Source of the DNA: an uncultured Rhizobiaceae group bacterium
GTDB lineage: Bacteria > Pseudomonadota > Alphaproteobacteria > Rhizobiales > Rhizobiaceae
Assembly (NCBI GenBank): GCA_937930635.1
Contig: CALHCF010000020.1
Location: 1 to 64,000, forward strand
Direction of reading: 5' to 3'
Length of the DNA: 64,000 nt
The position numbers and the translations under genes are program-made. The notes under the pieces are model-generated. The model was not told the DNA's origin. It did not search any database and was given only the letters and a program-made list of their open reading frames with translations. Shown piece by piece: positions 13,614 through 24,889 of the stretch; within the stretch, counting starts at the first letter, position 1; each line of letters begins with the position of its first letter.

Positions 13614-14198
13614 TTAAATCCAGTCGGCGGAATGGCCGTTCCATTTCCATATACGGTCCTGTGGCACGGATTGCTGGACCACCTGGTCAGGGGGGGTGCC
13701 GTTGATCAGATGGTCGAGCACGCGCAACACGCCGCCGTGGCAGACCACGATGCTGTTTTGCGTGACATACGGCAACCAGCTTTCGACCCGTGCCATCAGC
13801 ATGGCATAGCTTTCGCCCTGTGGGGGACGAAAAGACCATTTTTCATGAAAACGCTGATCAACGAGATCCGGAACGGTTTTGCGTAGTTCGTCGAATGTGT
13901 GGGTTTCCCAAAGGCCGAATGAGATTTCTTTTAGCCTGTCATCGGTGTCATAATCATGGGGTGGGAGGCCAAGTTCGTCCCGAACAAGGTTCATGGTTTC
14001 GCGCGTCCGCCCAAGCGGGCTTGCGACAAAACGAAAGTCTTTCGGGTTGGAAACAAGATCTGCCAACTTGCGTCCGTTCTTCCTCGCCTGTGTCCGTCCG
14101 GTCTCATTGATGGGAATGTCCATCTGACCCTGAAGACGATAGGCAACATTCCAGTCGGTTTGGCCGTGGCGCAGGAAATAGACTGTCGGATGGCTCAT
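13614..14198 (-). CDS. Histidine phosphatase (phosphoglycerate-mutase-like) family protein
   Basis: 194 residues with the RHG motif in YFLRHGQTDWN, the second Arg in ASPLGRTRETM, EISFGLWE, and the second His in VVCHGGVLRVL. These form the two-His phosphatase pocket of the branch including GpmB-like and CobC-like phosphatases. The substrate cannot be named. Its ATG overlaps the stop of the DUF1801 gene (ATGA), and it is the last of a leftward run from fabI. Confidence 0.88.
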   Translation of the reverse strand: MSHPTVYFLRHGQTDWNVAYRLQGQMDIPINETGRTQARKNGRKLADLVSNPKDFRFVASPLGRTRETMNLVRDELGLPPHDYDTDDRLKEISFGLWETHTFDELRKTVPDLVDQRFHEKWSFRPPQGESYAMLMARVESWLPYVTQNSIVVCHGGVLRVLDHLINGTPPDQVVQQSVPQDRIWKWNGHSADWI

Positions 14199-14620
14199 GA
14201 GTTACGCCTGCGCTTTCGCGAGTGATGGGTGAGGGCAAGCGCCAGGCAATGGCGCAATTCGTTTTGTGGTAGAGGAGTGTCACCGTTCAGCAGGATCGCG
14301 CGCTTGTTTTCAAATGTCACAACATCTGAGTAATGACGGCGAAATTCATCAATCAGCCCTGACTGACAATGGAAATAAAGCGCGATGCCGTTGCCGCATT
14401 CCTTCGATGCATCCATACGAATGGTGCTTCCTGATTTCGGCTTTTGGGTCAAAAATGAGGGTTGTCCCCATTTCAGCGCTTCGATGATGTCGCCACAATC
14501 TTCAAGGCTTTTGGCGGTCTCGAACACCATTTCGCGCAATTGCATCAAAGGACGCCGGATAGCGTGGGGGTATGATTGAAATTTCTGCTCAACGGCCCTG
14601 TCGAGAAAAGGCCGGGGCAT
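14195..14620 (-). CDS. DUF1801-family protein
   Basis: 141 residues from ATG 14620. The pattern REMVFETAKSLEDCGDIIEALKWGQPSFL, then GNGIALYFHC and NKRAILLNGDTPLP, fits DUF1801 (YdhG-like) proteins, whose biochemical function is not settled. A longer start at 14656 would overlap fabI and is less likely. It sits 4 nt after the fabI stop and overlaps the phosphatase gene, so the three are probably co-transcribed. Confidence 0.75.
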   Translation of the reverse strand: MPRPFLDRAVEQKFQSYPHAIRRPLMQLREMVFETAKSLEDCGDIIEALKWGQPSFLTQKPKSGSTIRMDASKECGNGIALYFHCQSGLIDEFRRHYSDVVTFENKRAILLNGDTPLPQNELRHCLALALTHHSRKRRRNS

Positions 14621-14624
14621 GGAC

Positions 14625-15443
14625 TCAATCCTTGACGACAGAGATATCCGGGGCATCCACGGCTTTCATGCCAACAGTATGATAGCCGGAATCCACGTGG
14701 TGCACTTCGCCGGTAACGGCAGTTGAAAGGTCAGACAACAGATAGAGCGCAGAATTGCCAACTTCCTGTATTGTCACGGTTTTCTTTAGTGGTGAGTTGT
14801 ACTCATTCCATTTCAGGATGTAGCGGAAATCACCAATTCCAGACGCTGCCAGTGTCTTGATAGGCCCTGCTGATATGGCATTGACCCGAATTTTATTCTT
14901 GCCAAGGTCAACGGCCAGGTAACGCACACTGGCTTCCAGCGCCGCTTTTGCAACGCCCATCACGTTGTAATGAGGCATGACCTTTTCAGCGCCGTAATAG
15001 GTGAGGGTAAGGATCGAGCCACCCTCATTCATCAGCTTTTCGGCGCGTTGCGTTACAGCGGTGAAGGAGTAGACCGAGATGTTCATGGTCTTGTTGAAAT
15101 TGGCTTCGGATGTGTCGACGTATCGCCCGGTCAGTTCGTCCTTGTCGGAAAAACCGATTGCATGAACGAGAAAGTCGATCCGGCCCCATTTTTGGGCAAT
15201 CGCGTCAAAGGTTGTGTCCATCGATTTGGCATCGCCAACGTCGCAATCCCCCACAACCCAGCCATTGAGGCTTTCGGCGAGCGGTTCCACGCGTTTTTTC
15301 AGCGCATCACCCTGATAGGTAAACGCCAGCTCTGCGCCAGCATCGCTCAATGTCTTGGCGATCCCCCATGCGATAGACCGATTGTTGGCCAGACCCATGA
15401 TCAGACCGCGTTTGCCAGCCATTAGACCGTTGGAAACACTCAT
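14625..15443 (-). CDS. fabI: Enoyl-[acyl-carrier-protein] reductase (NADH)
   Basis: 272 residues, normal FabI length. The nucleotide-binding start GKRGLIMGLANNRSIAWGIA is typical of FabI rather than other short-chain dehydrogenases. The active site is YNVMGVAK (Tyr-X6-Lys), and the substrate loop follows AISAGPIKTLAASGI. It does the last reduction of each fatty-acid elongation cycle in the cytoplasm. Alphaproteobacteria often have two fabI copies, so it need not be the only one. Confidence 0.95.
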   Translation of the reverse strand: MSVSNGLMAGKRGLIMGLANNRSIAWGIAKTLSDAGAELAFTYQGDALKKRVEPLAESLNGWVVGDCDVGDAKSMDTTFDAIAQKWGRIDFLVHAIGFSDKDELTGRYVDTSEANFNKTMNISVYSFTAVTQRAEKLMNEGGSILTLTYYGAEKVMPHYNVMGVAKAALEASVRYLAVDLGKNKIRVNAISAGPIKTLAASGIGDFRYILKWNEYNSPLKKTVTIQEVGNSALYLLSDLSTAVTGEVHHVDSGYHTVGMKAVDAPDISVVKD

Positions 15444-15566
15444 TTACTCACCGCTCTTCTCAAAAAATCTGCCTAAAATCCGGGGGGCCAGACTGTCGTT
15501 GCGACGTGGTATGACATAAGCACTATGGAGCGACAAGCTTAGGGGGTGTTCGCGTCAGGTTGTGGA

Positions 15567-16475
15567 TCAGGTGTCGGCTGCCGTCATTTCCTGCATCAGT
15601 TCGATTAGCCGGGCATTTTCATTTTCTGGAAGCTGAATGGCAAGCACTGCAAGAATATCGCCATGGCCGTTCTTGCGGGCGGGAAGGCCCTTTCCGCGCA
15701 CTCTGAAAACTGCTCCGGAATTTGACCAGGCGGGGATTGTCAAAGCTACTGCCCCCGTCAGGGTTGGGACCCTGATCTTGCCACCCAGTACCGCATCACG
15801 AAGGGAAACGGGTACATGGACGCGCAGATTTGCGCCTTCGCGCTGGAAGTCGGCGTGTTTTGAAATTGCGAGTGTTATCAGAGCGTCGCCCTTGCCACCG
15901 GGGCCTTCTTCGCCCTGGCCTTTTAGCCGGATAACCTGACCATCTTCGGGTTCGGCAGGAATGGTCACATTTACAGTGCGGTCCGGCCCAAGGCGCACCG
16001 GGGCCTTGCCGGCGGCCAGGTCATTGAGGTGGACCCGCAGGTTGATTTTCCTGTCTTCGCCTTTGGGTGCTGAGCGGTGCGTGCGATGCTGCCGCGCCTG
16101 CGCAAACGGGTCGCCGCCCATGCTTGCGCCGCCGCTGGCCATCCCCCCAAAAATCTGTGACAACACATCTTCTGCGCCACCAAAGCCGCCAGTTGCCTGC
16201 CCTGCGCGCATGCCTGCAAACGGGTCGCCACCTGCAAAACCCTGAAACTTTTCTTTTCCTTCCCCATCGATCTCACCGGCATCATATTGAGCGCGTTTTT
16301 TCTTATCGCCGATGATTTCGTAGGCGGTGTTCGCCTCTGCGAATTTCTCTTTCGCTGAGGGGTTGTCTTTGTTCTGGTCGGGATGCCACTTCTTCGCCAG
16401 TTTACGAAAGGCAGACTTGACTTCCTTTTCGCTGGCCGATCTGGGCACACCCAGTATCTGATAGGGATCACGCAT
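15567..16475 (-). CDS. DnaJ-family co-chaperone, CbpA-like
   Basis: 302 residues. The J-domain (1-70) begins [20 protein letters not shown] and has HPD in [11 protein letters not shown] Gly/Phe/Met-rich linker ([16 protein letters not shown], about 75-130) leads to the C-terminal peptide-binding domains (about 145-295). There is no zinc-finger domain, so it is CbpA-type, not classical DnaJ. It should stimulate DnaK ATPase and hand over unfolded clients. Upstream, 15444-15566 shows no gene. Confidence 0.92.
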   Translation of the reverse strand: MRDPYQILGVPRSASEKEVKSAFRKLAKKWHPDQNKDNPSAKEKFAEANTAYEIIGDKKKRAQYDAGEIDGEGKEKFQGFAGGDPFAGMRAGQATGGFGGAEDVLSQIFGGMASGGASMGGDPFAQARQHRTHRSAPKGEDRKINLRVHLNDLAAGKAPVRLGPDRTVNVTIPAEPEDGQVIRLKGQGEEGPGGKGDALITLAISKHADFQREGANLRVHVPVSLRDAVLGGKIRVPTLTGAVALTIPAWSNSGAVFRVRGKGLPARKNGHGDILAVLAIQLPENENARLIELMQEMTAADT

Positions 16476-16587
16476 CGTGGTATTGAGAACTCACAAGGGA
16501 GGAGAATGAATTTTCAAGATATATGGACTTTTGCAGGAAAAATTCCAGCATTTTACGGTTTAGATCCGCATTTTAGGCCGATTTTGA

Positions 16588-17046
16588 CTATTCGGCAGTT
16601 TTGAACCAGGACAACACCCATTCGCGCGGGCTGGTCTGACAGGCTTCGCCATTATAGAAGGCGATACCCATAAATGTGTCGACGCTGGTTTTAAAACCCC
16701 GACAACGCTGTCCATGCTTGCCCTGAAATTTCTCGATGGCGACAATCGTGCCGGATGATCCCGTTTCAGGGTTGGTCCAGGCCAGAGGTTTGATCGGGCT
16801 GGATACGTTGGCATCGGCAACCGCGGTTTTGATTATTTCGGCGTCGGTTTGCTCAATGCCCTCAGGCTTTGCAACCGAAGCAACCGAATTGGTCACCAGT
16901 TTCTCAGATTCCGCGAGTTGGGACAGGGAATCTCCATTGACGGCGCAGCCGCTTGTCCCCAATACAACGGCAAGCAAGAAGGACGCCAGGCTGTGGCGAA
17001 AACCGCTCTTGCTTTTTGATGCCCCGATGCCCCCAAACGTGTTCAA
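16588..17046 (-). CDS. RT0821/Lpp0805-family surface lipoprotein
   Basis: 152 residues: a basic N-terminus, then LLAVVLGTSGCAV, a lipobox with the lipidated Cys about residue 34. The C-terminal region PLAWTNPETGSSGTIVAIEKF and FMGIAFYNGEACQTS matches the RT0821/Lpp0805 family related to the rickettsial 17-kDa antigen. It is probably anchored in the outer membrane. Function unknown. It is divergent from pdxH, an arrangement known from other Hyphomicrobiales. Confidence 0.8.
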   Translation of the reverse strand: MNTFGGIGASKSKSGFRHSLASFLLAVVLGTSGCAVNGDSLSQLAESEKLVTNSVASVAKPEGIEQTDAEIIKTAVADANVSSPIKPLAWTNPETGSSGTIVAIEKFQGKHGQRCRGFKTSVDTFMGIAFYNGEACQTSPREWVLSWFKTAE

Positions 17047-17144
17047 TTCTTACAGTCCCCAGTGGCCCTTGGTGGCCTACGCGAGTTACAGCTGTCCCTC
17101 CCTTAACAATGGCAATGTGACGTAAAGAAAGGTTTAAGGTTTTC

Positions 17145-17738
17145 ATGGATTTCACGCAAAGAGACGATCCTTATGCGCTTTTTTCGGAATGGATGGCTGA
17201 AGCGCAACAATCTGAGCCCAATGACCCTAATGCGCTCGCGCTTGCGACAGTGGATTCCAATGGCATGCCAAACGTCCGCATGGTCCTGCTGAAAGGGCAT
17301 GATGAGCGTGGTTTCGTCTTTTACACAAATTTTGAGGGAACAAAGGCCGGGGAAGTACTGGCTTCCGGTAAAGCGGCCCTTGGGTTTCACTGGAAGAGCT
17401 TACGCCGTCAGGTTCGTATTCGTGGATCGGTTGAAACGGTATCGCAAGAAGAGGCGGATGCTTATTTCAACTCCCGCCATCCGCAAAGCCGCAGAGGTGC
17501 CTGGGCGTCCCAGCAATCACGGCCGCTGGAAAATCGCGCGAAACTGGTCCAGCGCCTGCGCGATGTTGAAGAAAAATATCCAGATGATGACAAGATCCCC
17601 CGTCCACCTCACTGGTCGGGGTTCCGGGTAATCCCGGAATCCGTCGAATTCTGGCAAGATGGAGAGTTTCGTCTGCATGATCGTGTGGTTTTCACACAAA
17701 ACAGTGCAGGCTGGAGCCGTCAGCGCCTCTACCCGTAA
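17145..17738 (+). CDS. pdxH: Pyridoxine/pyridoxamine 5'-phosphate oxidase
   Basis: 197 residues. The FMN site is seen in [21 protein letters not shown] and [15 protein letters not shown], the substrate loop in [16 protein letters not shown], and the C-terminal signature is FRLHDR and WSRQRLYP. It makes pyridoxal phosphate from the pyridoxine or pyridoxamine form, the last step of vitamin B6 synthesis and salvage. It converges with the ArsC-like gene, leaving only 2 nt between stop codons. Confidence 0.96.
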   Translation: MDFTQRDDPYALFSEWMAEAQQSEPNDPNALALATVDSNGMPNVRMVLLKGHDERGFVFYTNFEGTKAGEVLASGKAALGFHWKSLRRQVRIRGSVETVSQEEADAYFNSRHPQSRRGAWASQQSRPLENRAKLVQRLRDVEEKYPDDDKIPRPPHWSGFRVIPESVEFWQDGEFRLHDRVVFTQNSAGWSRQRLYP

Positions 17739-17740
17739 GG

Positions 17741-18088
17741 CTAAAAAAGGGTTTCGACCGCCGCTTGCGCCTTTGCGTCAAACCCGGCAGCCATGCCTTT
17801 TGGTGAAACAAAAACCGGGCGTTTCATCAATGTTGGGTTGGCTGCAATAAGTGCGACAGCCTTTGCATTGGTGAGATTTTCCTTGTCGGCCTGACCGAGA
17901 CCGCGCCAGGTCGTGCTGCGCCGGTTTATGGCAACTTCCCAACCAAGTGTTTCGACGATGGGCTCGATGTGCGAGCGCGCCAAACCGTCGGCGCGAATAT
18001 CGTGGTTGTCAAAAACGGCGTTGCGTTCACAAAGCCACGTGAGGGCCTTCTTGCAGGTGTCGCAGTTCTTCAGTGTGTAGACGATCAT
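17741..18088 (-). CDS. ArsC/Spx-like thioredoxin-fold protein (YffB type)
   Basis: 115 residues beginning MIVYTLKNCDTCKKALTWL, with a CDTC pair where YffB/Spx members have CxxC. TWRGLGQ, NLTNAKAVALIAANPTLMKRPVF and GFDAKA match this family. It lacks the extra Cys of the arsenate-reductase cycle, so arsenate reduction is doubtful; glutathione-dependent thiol reduction has been suggested for relatives. It starts 3 nt after the aldolase gene and is likely co-transcribed with it. Confidence 0.85.
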   Translation of the reverse strand: MIVYTLKNCDTCKKALTWLCERNAVFDNHDIRADGLARSHIEPIVETLGWEVAINRRSTTWRGLGQADKENLTNAKAVALIAANPTLMKRPVFVSPKGMAAGFDAKAQAAVETLF

Positions 18089-18091
18089 GGC

Positions 18092-18823
18092 CTACACCAG
18101 TCTTTTGAGCGCTTCGAAGTGTTTGCCCGCATATTCTTCAAAATCATTGTGGAACTGGCGTGCAGTCAACTCAACTGTTTCCTGCGGTATGATCAACAAA
18201 TCCTGACCGGTCGATTGTGCCAACACCTGTTGTTTGGCGGCCCGTTCCAGATAATAAAGATCGTCGAACGCTTGTGCGACTGTGGGCCCCGAGCAGACCA
18301 CACCGTGGTTGGCAAGGAACATGCAATCTATATGAGCATTGTCCTTGGCTTCACGGGCTATCCGCTCACCTTCCTCTTTGGTCACGGCAATGCCGCCAAA
18401 TTCTTCCTCATAGCCAATGCGCCCGTGAAAACGACATGCTGTCTGATGTGCCATTAGCAGCCGTCCGCCCCTGATCATGGAAATTGAGGTCGCATAGGGC
18501 ATATGAACGTGCAAAATTGCTTTATGTCGCGGGTTGGCCCGGTGGCTGGCAATATGAATATTGCGCGCTGACGCTTCAACTTCCCCTTCGCCTTCCAGCA
18601 CGGTGCCATCGCCATCAATCAGCAGGAGCCGTTGTGGTGTCATCTCGGTCCAGTGCCAGCCATAGGCGTTGATCAGATAGAGTTCGTCCGGTCCATCGCA
18701 TTGCACGGAGAAGTGGTTGCAAATGCCCTCGTGCAGATTGAAGTAAGCGGCAAGTCTTATGGCCGCCGCGAGATCTTCACGGTCCTGTTGAATGGATTTG
18801 GTGTGCTCTGAACGATCCAGCAT
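18092..18823 (-). CDS. Class II aldolase/adducin family protein
   Basis: 243 residues. Zinc-ligand His residues are in ILHVHMPYATSI and FLANHGVVCSGP, and the phosphate loop region is NHFSVQCDGPDELYLIN. Related bacterial proteins act on small sugar phosphates or similar aldols, but this branch is often of unknown substrate. It is upstream of the ArsC-like gene. The 127 bases to the TldD stop codon hold no secure gene. Confidence 0.88.
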   Translation of the reverse strand: MLDRSEHTKSIQQDREDLAAAIRLAAYFNLHEGICNHFSVQCDGPDELYLINAYGWHWTEMTPQRLLLIDGDGTVLEGEGEVEASARNIHIASHRANPRHKAILHVHMPYATSISMIRGGRLLMAHQTACRFHGRIGYEEEFGGIAVTKEEGERIAREAKDNAHIDCMFLANHGVVCSGPTVAQAFDDLYYLERAAKQQVLAQSTGQDLLIIPQETVELTARQFHNDFEEYAGKHFEALKRLV

Positions 18824-18950
18824 TGAATATCCCCTTCATAGGCCAGTGGAACGGTACAATCGATCTTGTCGATCTATCGATCGGCGACGCGATTTCGATG
18901 TGGCTGGTTGGAAGAATTACCGAAAAACCGCTCCATGCCAACGGTGAAAT

Positions 18951-20366
18951 TTAACCTTCCGTCCCGCCGATGGTAATGGCGTCGATCCGTGTCGTCGGTT
19001 GACCAACGCCCACTGGGACACCCTGGCCTTGTTTGCCACACATGCCAATTCCGGTATCGAGTGCCATGTCATTGCCCAGCATTCTGACACGTTTCATATC
19101 CGCCGGGCCATTGCCAATCATCATGGCGCCCTTGAGGGGAGCGCCGATTTTACCGTTTTCAATCCGGTAGGCTTCTGTGCAGCCGAAGACATATTTGCCT
19201 GATGTGATGTCGACTTGTCCGCCCCCAAAAGACACCGCATAGACGCCGTCTTTTACCGATGCGATGATTTCTTCCGGTTCCTTGTCGCCGCCAAGCATAT
19301 AGGTGTTGGTCATGCGCGGCATGGGGATATGCGCATAAGACTGGCGGCGACCGTTGCCGGTGTCAGCCATGCCCATCAGCCGCGCGTTTTGACGATCCTG
19401 CATATAGCCGACCAGCACACCGTCTTCGATCAGTGTGGTGCATTGAGTGGGGGTGCCTTCATCATCAATGGAGAGCGAGCCGCGTCGTTCTGCCAGTGTG
19501 CCATCATCCACCACCGTCACACCTTTTGCGGCGACCTGCTGGCCCATCAGTCCGGCAAAGGCGGATGTGCCCTTGCGGTTGAAATCACCCTCAAGCCCAT
19601 GGCCAACCGCTTCATGCAGCATGACGCCCGGCCAACCTGCTCCCAGGACCACGTCAAAGGTTCCGGCAGGCGCGGGAACGGCTTCCAGATTGACCTTGGC
19701 CTGTCGCAACGCCTCACCAACGCATTGCTTCCAGCTTGTTTCATCAACAATGCGACCAAATGTGTGGCGGCCACCGATCCCGTGTGACCCGGTTTCCTGA
19801 CGATCACCCTGACCCGCGACGATAGAGACATTGAGGCGCACAAGAGGGCGAATATCTTTTGCCATTTGCCCATCGGCCCGTAAAATTTCGACAACCTGCC
19901 ACGATGCGGCAAGAGAAATGCTGACTTGCCGAATGCAATCATCAAGATTGCGGGCGTAAGCATCTATTTCCTGAAGCAGACGGGCCTTTGTTTCAAAATC
20001 CGGCTCAATAAGAGGGTTGATCGTTTCATAAAGGGCAGTGTTGGTTTTGCGTGGGGCATCGGCATAAGTGCCGGAATGGCCGCTTGCCACCGCCTGAACA
20101 GCGTCTGCAGCGCGCGACAAGGCGGCTTGCGTAAGTTCGCCGGAATGGGCGTAACCGGCAGCATCTTCACAAACCCGGCGCAGGCCAAAACCCTGACGGG
20201 TGTCGAAAGACCCCGACTTCAGCTTGCCATTATCAAACAGCAGGCTCTCGCTTTGAGCATTTTCCACAAACAGCTCGCCATCATCGGCGCCCTGCAGAAT
20301 ATCACCCAATTGGGATGCCAGCTGGTTTTCGTCGCAATCGAATTGTGCGAGCAGGGGTTCGGTCAC
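18951..20366 (-). CDS. tldD: Metalloprotease TldD
   Basis: 471 residues, standard for TldD. The zinc site is HEAVGHGLEGD (HExxxH) with a downstream Cys in KYVFGCTEAYRIENG. RQGFGLRRV and PMPRMTNTYML are family landmarks. TldD pairs with TldE/PmbA to degrade unfolded peptides and mature microcin-like precursors; tldE is not in this window. It is downstream of the IalB-like gene with a 23-nt gap, so co-transcription is possible. Confidence 0.94.
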   Translation of the reverse strand: MTEPLLAQFDCDENQLASQLGDILQGADDGELFVENAQSESLLFDNGKLKSGSFDTRQGFGLRRVCEDAAGYAHSGELTQAALSRAADAVQAVASGHSGTYADAPRKTNTALYETINPLIEPDFETKARLLQEIDAYARNLDDCIRQVSISLAASWQVVEILRADGQMAKDIRPLVRLNVSIVAGQGDRQETGSHGIGGRHTFGRIVDETSWKQCVGEALRQAKVNLEAVPAPAGTFDVVLGAGWPGVMLHEAVGHGLEGDFNRKGTSAFAGLMGQQVAAKGVTVVDDGTLAERRGSLSIDDEGTPTQCTTLIEDGVLVGYMQDRQNARLMGMADTGNGRRQSYAHIPMPRMTNTYMLGGDKEPEEIIASVKDGVYAVSFGGGQVDITSGKYVFGCTEAYRIENGKIGAPLKGAMMIGNGPADMKRVRMLGNDMALDTGIGMCGKQGQGVPVGVGQPTTRIDAITIGGTEG

Positions 20367-20389
20367 GGCAAAATCCTTCAGGCAGGGGT

Positions 20390-20917
20390 TTAAGGAAGCT
20401 TGGCGTAACCGTCTTTAAAGCCATTAAGATCGACGGGAATGCCAATTCCCTCTTCTGGAGACGCGAAGATAATAAAGGTGGCATTTTGACCGGTCTGCAG
20501 CTTGGTCAGCAAGTCGTCCTTCAGGATTACTTCTGCGAAACATCCCTCAGACATGCAACGAACAAAATAGGCGCGCCCCTGATCCTGGCCATCAATGTTC
20601 AACCCCAGCCCATTGGGTAAGATGACGCCCAGCGGTGCCAGGACGCGCAGAATACGCGCCTTGTTGTCGGCTGTTTTTAAAACCACCACGGAAAGCCCGA
20701 CTTCAGGACGGTCGTCGGCAACCACATTTTGCATCAGGGCACATTGTTCCTCTGACGCCCCCGCGGGTGTGTCACAGATAACCGACCACGCACCGTGCTT
20801 GCCGGTAATGTTGCCCGTCGCAGCCTGCGCCAGGGCGTTGGATGTACTTACAGACAAGATCAGCAGAGATGCAGAAATGCCGCCAAGTGCATATTTTAAC
20901 AAGTTGAAGAGCCGCAT
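20390..20917 (-). CDS. Invasion-associated locus B (IalB)-family exported protein
   Basis: 175 residues from ATG 20917, chosen because it starts a clean signal peptide ending SNALAQA; the longer frame adds an unlikely 45 residues. The body GKHGAWSVICDTPAGASEEQCALMQN, then GLNIDGQDQG, MSEGCFAEV and GIPVDLNGFKDGY matches IalB-family periplasmic proteins, with Cys pairs likely forming disulfides. Despite the name, most relatives are in non-pathogens and function is uncertain. The 358 bases between it and ctaC hold divergent promoters and no gene that I can see. Confidence 0.85.
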   Translation of the reverse strand: MRLFNLLKYALGGISASLLILSVSTSNALAQAATGNITGKHGAWSVICDTPAGASEEQCALMQNVVADDRPEVGLSVVVLKTADNKARILRVLAPLGVILPNGLGLNIDGQDQGRAYFVRCMSEGCFAEVILKDDLLTKLQTGQNATFIIFASPEEGIGIPVDLNGFKDGYAKLP

Positions 20918-21275
20918 GAAGAAAAGCCGAATCAGATATAAACCAAACGCCATGTTGCCTGATGGCAACGCGAAACGAAACAGGGCTGTCCTGGTTCCAG
21001 CGATTGTCGGCCAGGGACGATCAGGATGGCGCGTGTTTCGCAGGGTAGACACATATCAACAAATGCGGCGGTTATGGGGTCGAGAGGGGCTGGAGAGGGT
21101 GTGATTCACCTCAAGTTCGAGGTCCACATGCAGGAACGGCCAAATAAAGGGAAATTGCCGCACTGATTTTACCAAAAGCTATCTTGCAGCGTGGCCGCTG
21201 TTGTGGTTGAGAAGGGCGCAATCGGGCCATAGTGAGTTTGGCGCCGCCTTTTTTATGTTGTGTGGAGATTCGTGG

Positions 21276-22202
21276 ATGTTCAATCCGGTCACCAAAACCG
21301 CTCAGACAATCTTACTGGGCCTGTTTGCCAGTCTGGCAAGCACTGCACAAAGCTTCGCCGCAAAGCCGGAACCCTGGCAGTGGTGGCATCAGCCTGCTGC
21401 TTCTCCCAATATGGAAGCTATTGAGAGCTTTGATATTCTCACGTTCTGGATCATTGTTCCCATCACGCTCTTCGTTATGGGGCTTCTGGCTTATGTGATG
21501 TTTCGGTTCCGTGAGAGTGCAAACCCGGTTCCGCAGAAGACAACTCACAACACCACGATTGAGGTGATCTGGACGTTAGGGCCGGTTTTGATCCTGCTGT
21601 TCCTGGCGGTCCCTTCCTTCCAGTTGCTGACATCTCAGTTTAACCCGCCCGAGGAGCCGACGGTCACGATCAAAGCGACCGGCTATCAGTGGTACTGGGG
21701 TTTTGAGTATCAGGACGACGCCGAGATCAGTTTCGAAACACGTTTGATTGGCCGGGATGAAGATGGTTCACCTGAAGGCAAAGCCAAGGCGGATGCTGAA
21801 AGAGAGCCGCTTGGCAAGCTTGATCGTGAACTGTATCCCCGCCTTCTGGCCGTCGACAATGAAATCGTCGTCCCGGTCGGCAAAGTGGTCCGTGTCCTCG
21901 TTACCGCTGGTGACGTGATCCACAATTTTGCAATGCCCGCGTTTGGCTTGAAGATGGATGGCATTCCTGGGCGCATAAATGAGACTTTCTTTCAGGCTAC
22001 CAAAGAGGGTCTGTACTACGGACAGTGCTCAGAGTTGTGTGGCCGCGATCACGCCTTTATGCCATTGGCAATTCGTGTTGTGTCGGAAGACGATTTTGAA
22101 GTCTGGAAAGACATGGCAGGCGACGATGTCGGTGCTGCGAACGAGGCTCTTCGCGCTTCGTTGGAAAGTAAGAAAAAGAACGTTGATGTTGCGAGTAAAT
22201 AA
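21276..22202 (+). CDS. ctaC: Cytochrome c oxidase subunit II
   Basis: 308 residues from ATG 21276 (GGAG upstream). A signal peptide (ends QSFAA) and two membrane helices precede the periplasmic CuA domain. All CuA ligands are visible: His in DVIHNFAMP, and Cys, Glu, Cys, His and Met in QCSELCGRDHAFM. A long charged insertion (GRDEDGSPEGKAKADAEREP) sits in the domain, as in alphaproteobacterial aa3 oxidases. It receives electrons from cytochrome c and heads the oxidase operon. Confidence 0.95.
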   Translation: MFNPVTKTAQTILLGLFASLASTAQSFAAKPEPWQWWHQPAASPNMEAIESFDILTFWIIVPITLFVMGLLAYVMFRFRESANPVPQKTTHNTTIEVIWTLGPVLILLFLAVPSFQLLTSQFNPPEEPTVTIKATGYQWYWGFEYQDDAEISFETRLIGRDEDGSPEGKAKADAEREPLGKLDRELYPRLLAVDNEIVVPVGKVVRVLVTAGDVIHNFAMPAFGLKMDGIPGRINETFFQATKEGLYYGQCSELCGRDHAFMPLAIRVVSEDDFEVWKDMAGDDVGAANEALRASLESKKKNVDVASK

Positions 22203-22238
22203 GACTCGCATTCGTCGAAGTTGAGGAAAGAAAGATAA

Positions 22239-23840
<1,602 letters not shown>

Positions 23841-23857
23841 CTCCGGCACAAAAATCC

Positions 23858-23890
23858 AGCCTGCATTCTCCGGTATTGAGAGTGCAGGCT
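23858..23890. terminator. Strong stem-loop between ctaD and ctaB
   Basis: AGCCTGCATTCTC (23858-23870) pairs with GAGAGTGCAGGCT (23878-23890), 13 bp with one G-T wobble and a 7-nt loop. Only a short T-run (TTT) follows. It probably attenuates readthrough or protects the 3' end of the abundant ctaC-ctaD message while letting lower expression of the assembly genes. Confidence 0.6.
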
Positions 23891-23938
23891 CAGGTTTGAA
23901 GGGTAGGGGCGCTGCGCCTCCAACGGGTTTAGTAAAGT

Positions 23939-24889
23939 ATGACAACCGATACCGAAAAGCTGGAAGCTGATTTGTCACTGGCGCTGCCGGGCGATTATTT
24001 CGCGTTGCTGAAGCCGCGGGTGATGCGTCTGGTGGTGTTTACAGCGCTCGTGGGGATGTTGCTGGCGCCCGGTGCAATTGATCCCGTTATCGGGTTTATT
24101 GCGATACTCGCCATTGCAATTGGTGCAGGTGCATCCGGTGCGCTCAATATGTGGTATGATGCCGATATTGATGCGGTTATGTCCCGAACCGCGTCGCGAC
24201 CTGTTCCATCCGGTCGTGTGACCAGTGGTCAGGCTCTCAATTTTGGTATGGTCCTCTCGCTCCTGGCTGTTCTTACGCTTGGATTGCTGGTGGACTGGAC
24301 TGCCGGTTTCCTCCTGGCTTTCACCATCTTCTTTTATGCTGTCGTGTATACGATGTGGCTCAAACGCTCGACGCCACAAAATATCGTCATTGGCGGCGCT
24401 GCCGGTGCCTTTCCCCCGATGATTGGCTGGGCCGCTGTCACCGGCACGATCAGTCTGGAAAGCATCATCCTGTTTGCCATTATTTTTATCTGGACCCCGC
24501 CGCATTTCTGGGCGCTGGCTCTGTTCAAAATGCGTGACTATGGCGACGCACAGGTGCCAATGATGCCCAATGTCGCGGGAGAGAAATCTACCCGGATGCA
24601 GATTTTGGCCTATTCGGTGCTGCTCGCTCCGTTGGGCGTAACTCCCTTTGTCGCAGGTTTCGCAGGGCTGCTATACGGCACGGTTTCGGCTCTGCTGGGT
24701 GCCGCTTTCCTGTGGTTGGCTTACCGTGTCTGGAAGATTGCCGGACGCGATGACAAATTGCTGGCAGAGAAGAGACTTTTCGCTTTTTCAATTTTCTATC
24801 TCTTTGTGCTTTTTGCAGTGTTGCTGGTGGAAGCCATCGTATTCCGCACGACTGGCGTGTATCTGTTCGCGGCGACAGGGGGTCTGTGA
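23939..24889 (+). CDS. ctaB: Protoheme IX farnesyltransferase (heme O synthase)
   Basis: 316 residues, polytopic UbiA-type prenyltransferase. The first Asp-rich motif is [15 protein letters not shown] and the second is in [23 protein letters not shown] is also typical. It farnesylates heme b to heme O, the first step toward heme A of the oxidase encoded around it. Its TGA overlaps the coxF ATG. Confidence 0.95.
   Translation: MTTDTEKLEADLSLALPGDYFALLKPRVMRLVVFTALVGMLLAPGAIDPVIGFIAILAIAIGAGASGALNMWYDADIDAVMSRTASRPVPSGRVTSGQALNFGMVLSLLAVLTLGLLVDWTAGFLLAFTIFFYAVVYTMWLKRSTPQNIVIGGAAGAFPPMIGWAAVTGTISLESIILFAIIFIWTPPHFWALALFKMRDYGDAQVPMMPNVAGEKSTRMQILAYSVLLAPLGVTPFVAGFAGLLYGTVSALLGAAFLWLAYRVWKIAGRDDKLLAEKRLFAFSIFYLFVLFAVLLVEAIVFRTTGVYLFAATGGL

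Noticed and set aside
13381..13650. 89-codon leftward frame with the peptide HPRGFEPPTSAF
   Set aside because: This peptide is the well-known false translation of tRNA 3' ends; the frame runs across the right att core and has no other support.
17741..18088. Arsenate reductase as part of metal resistance
   Set aside because: The protein fits the YffB/Spx branch, lies in the backbone, and no other ars genes are near.
18795..18954. Rightward frame ending WLVGRITEKPLHANGEI before the tldD stop
   Set aside because: It looks faintly protein-like but has no ATG, overlaps the aldolase start on the other strand, and is too short to defend.
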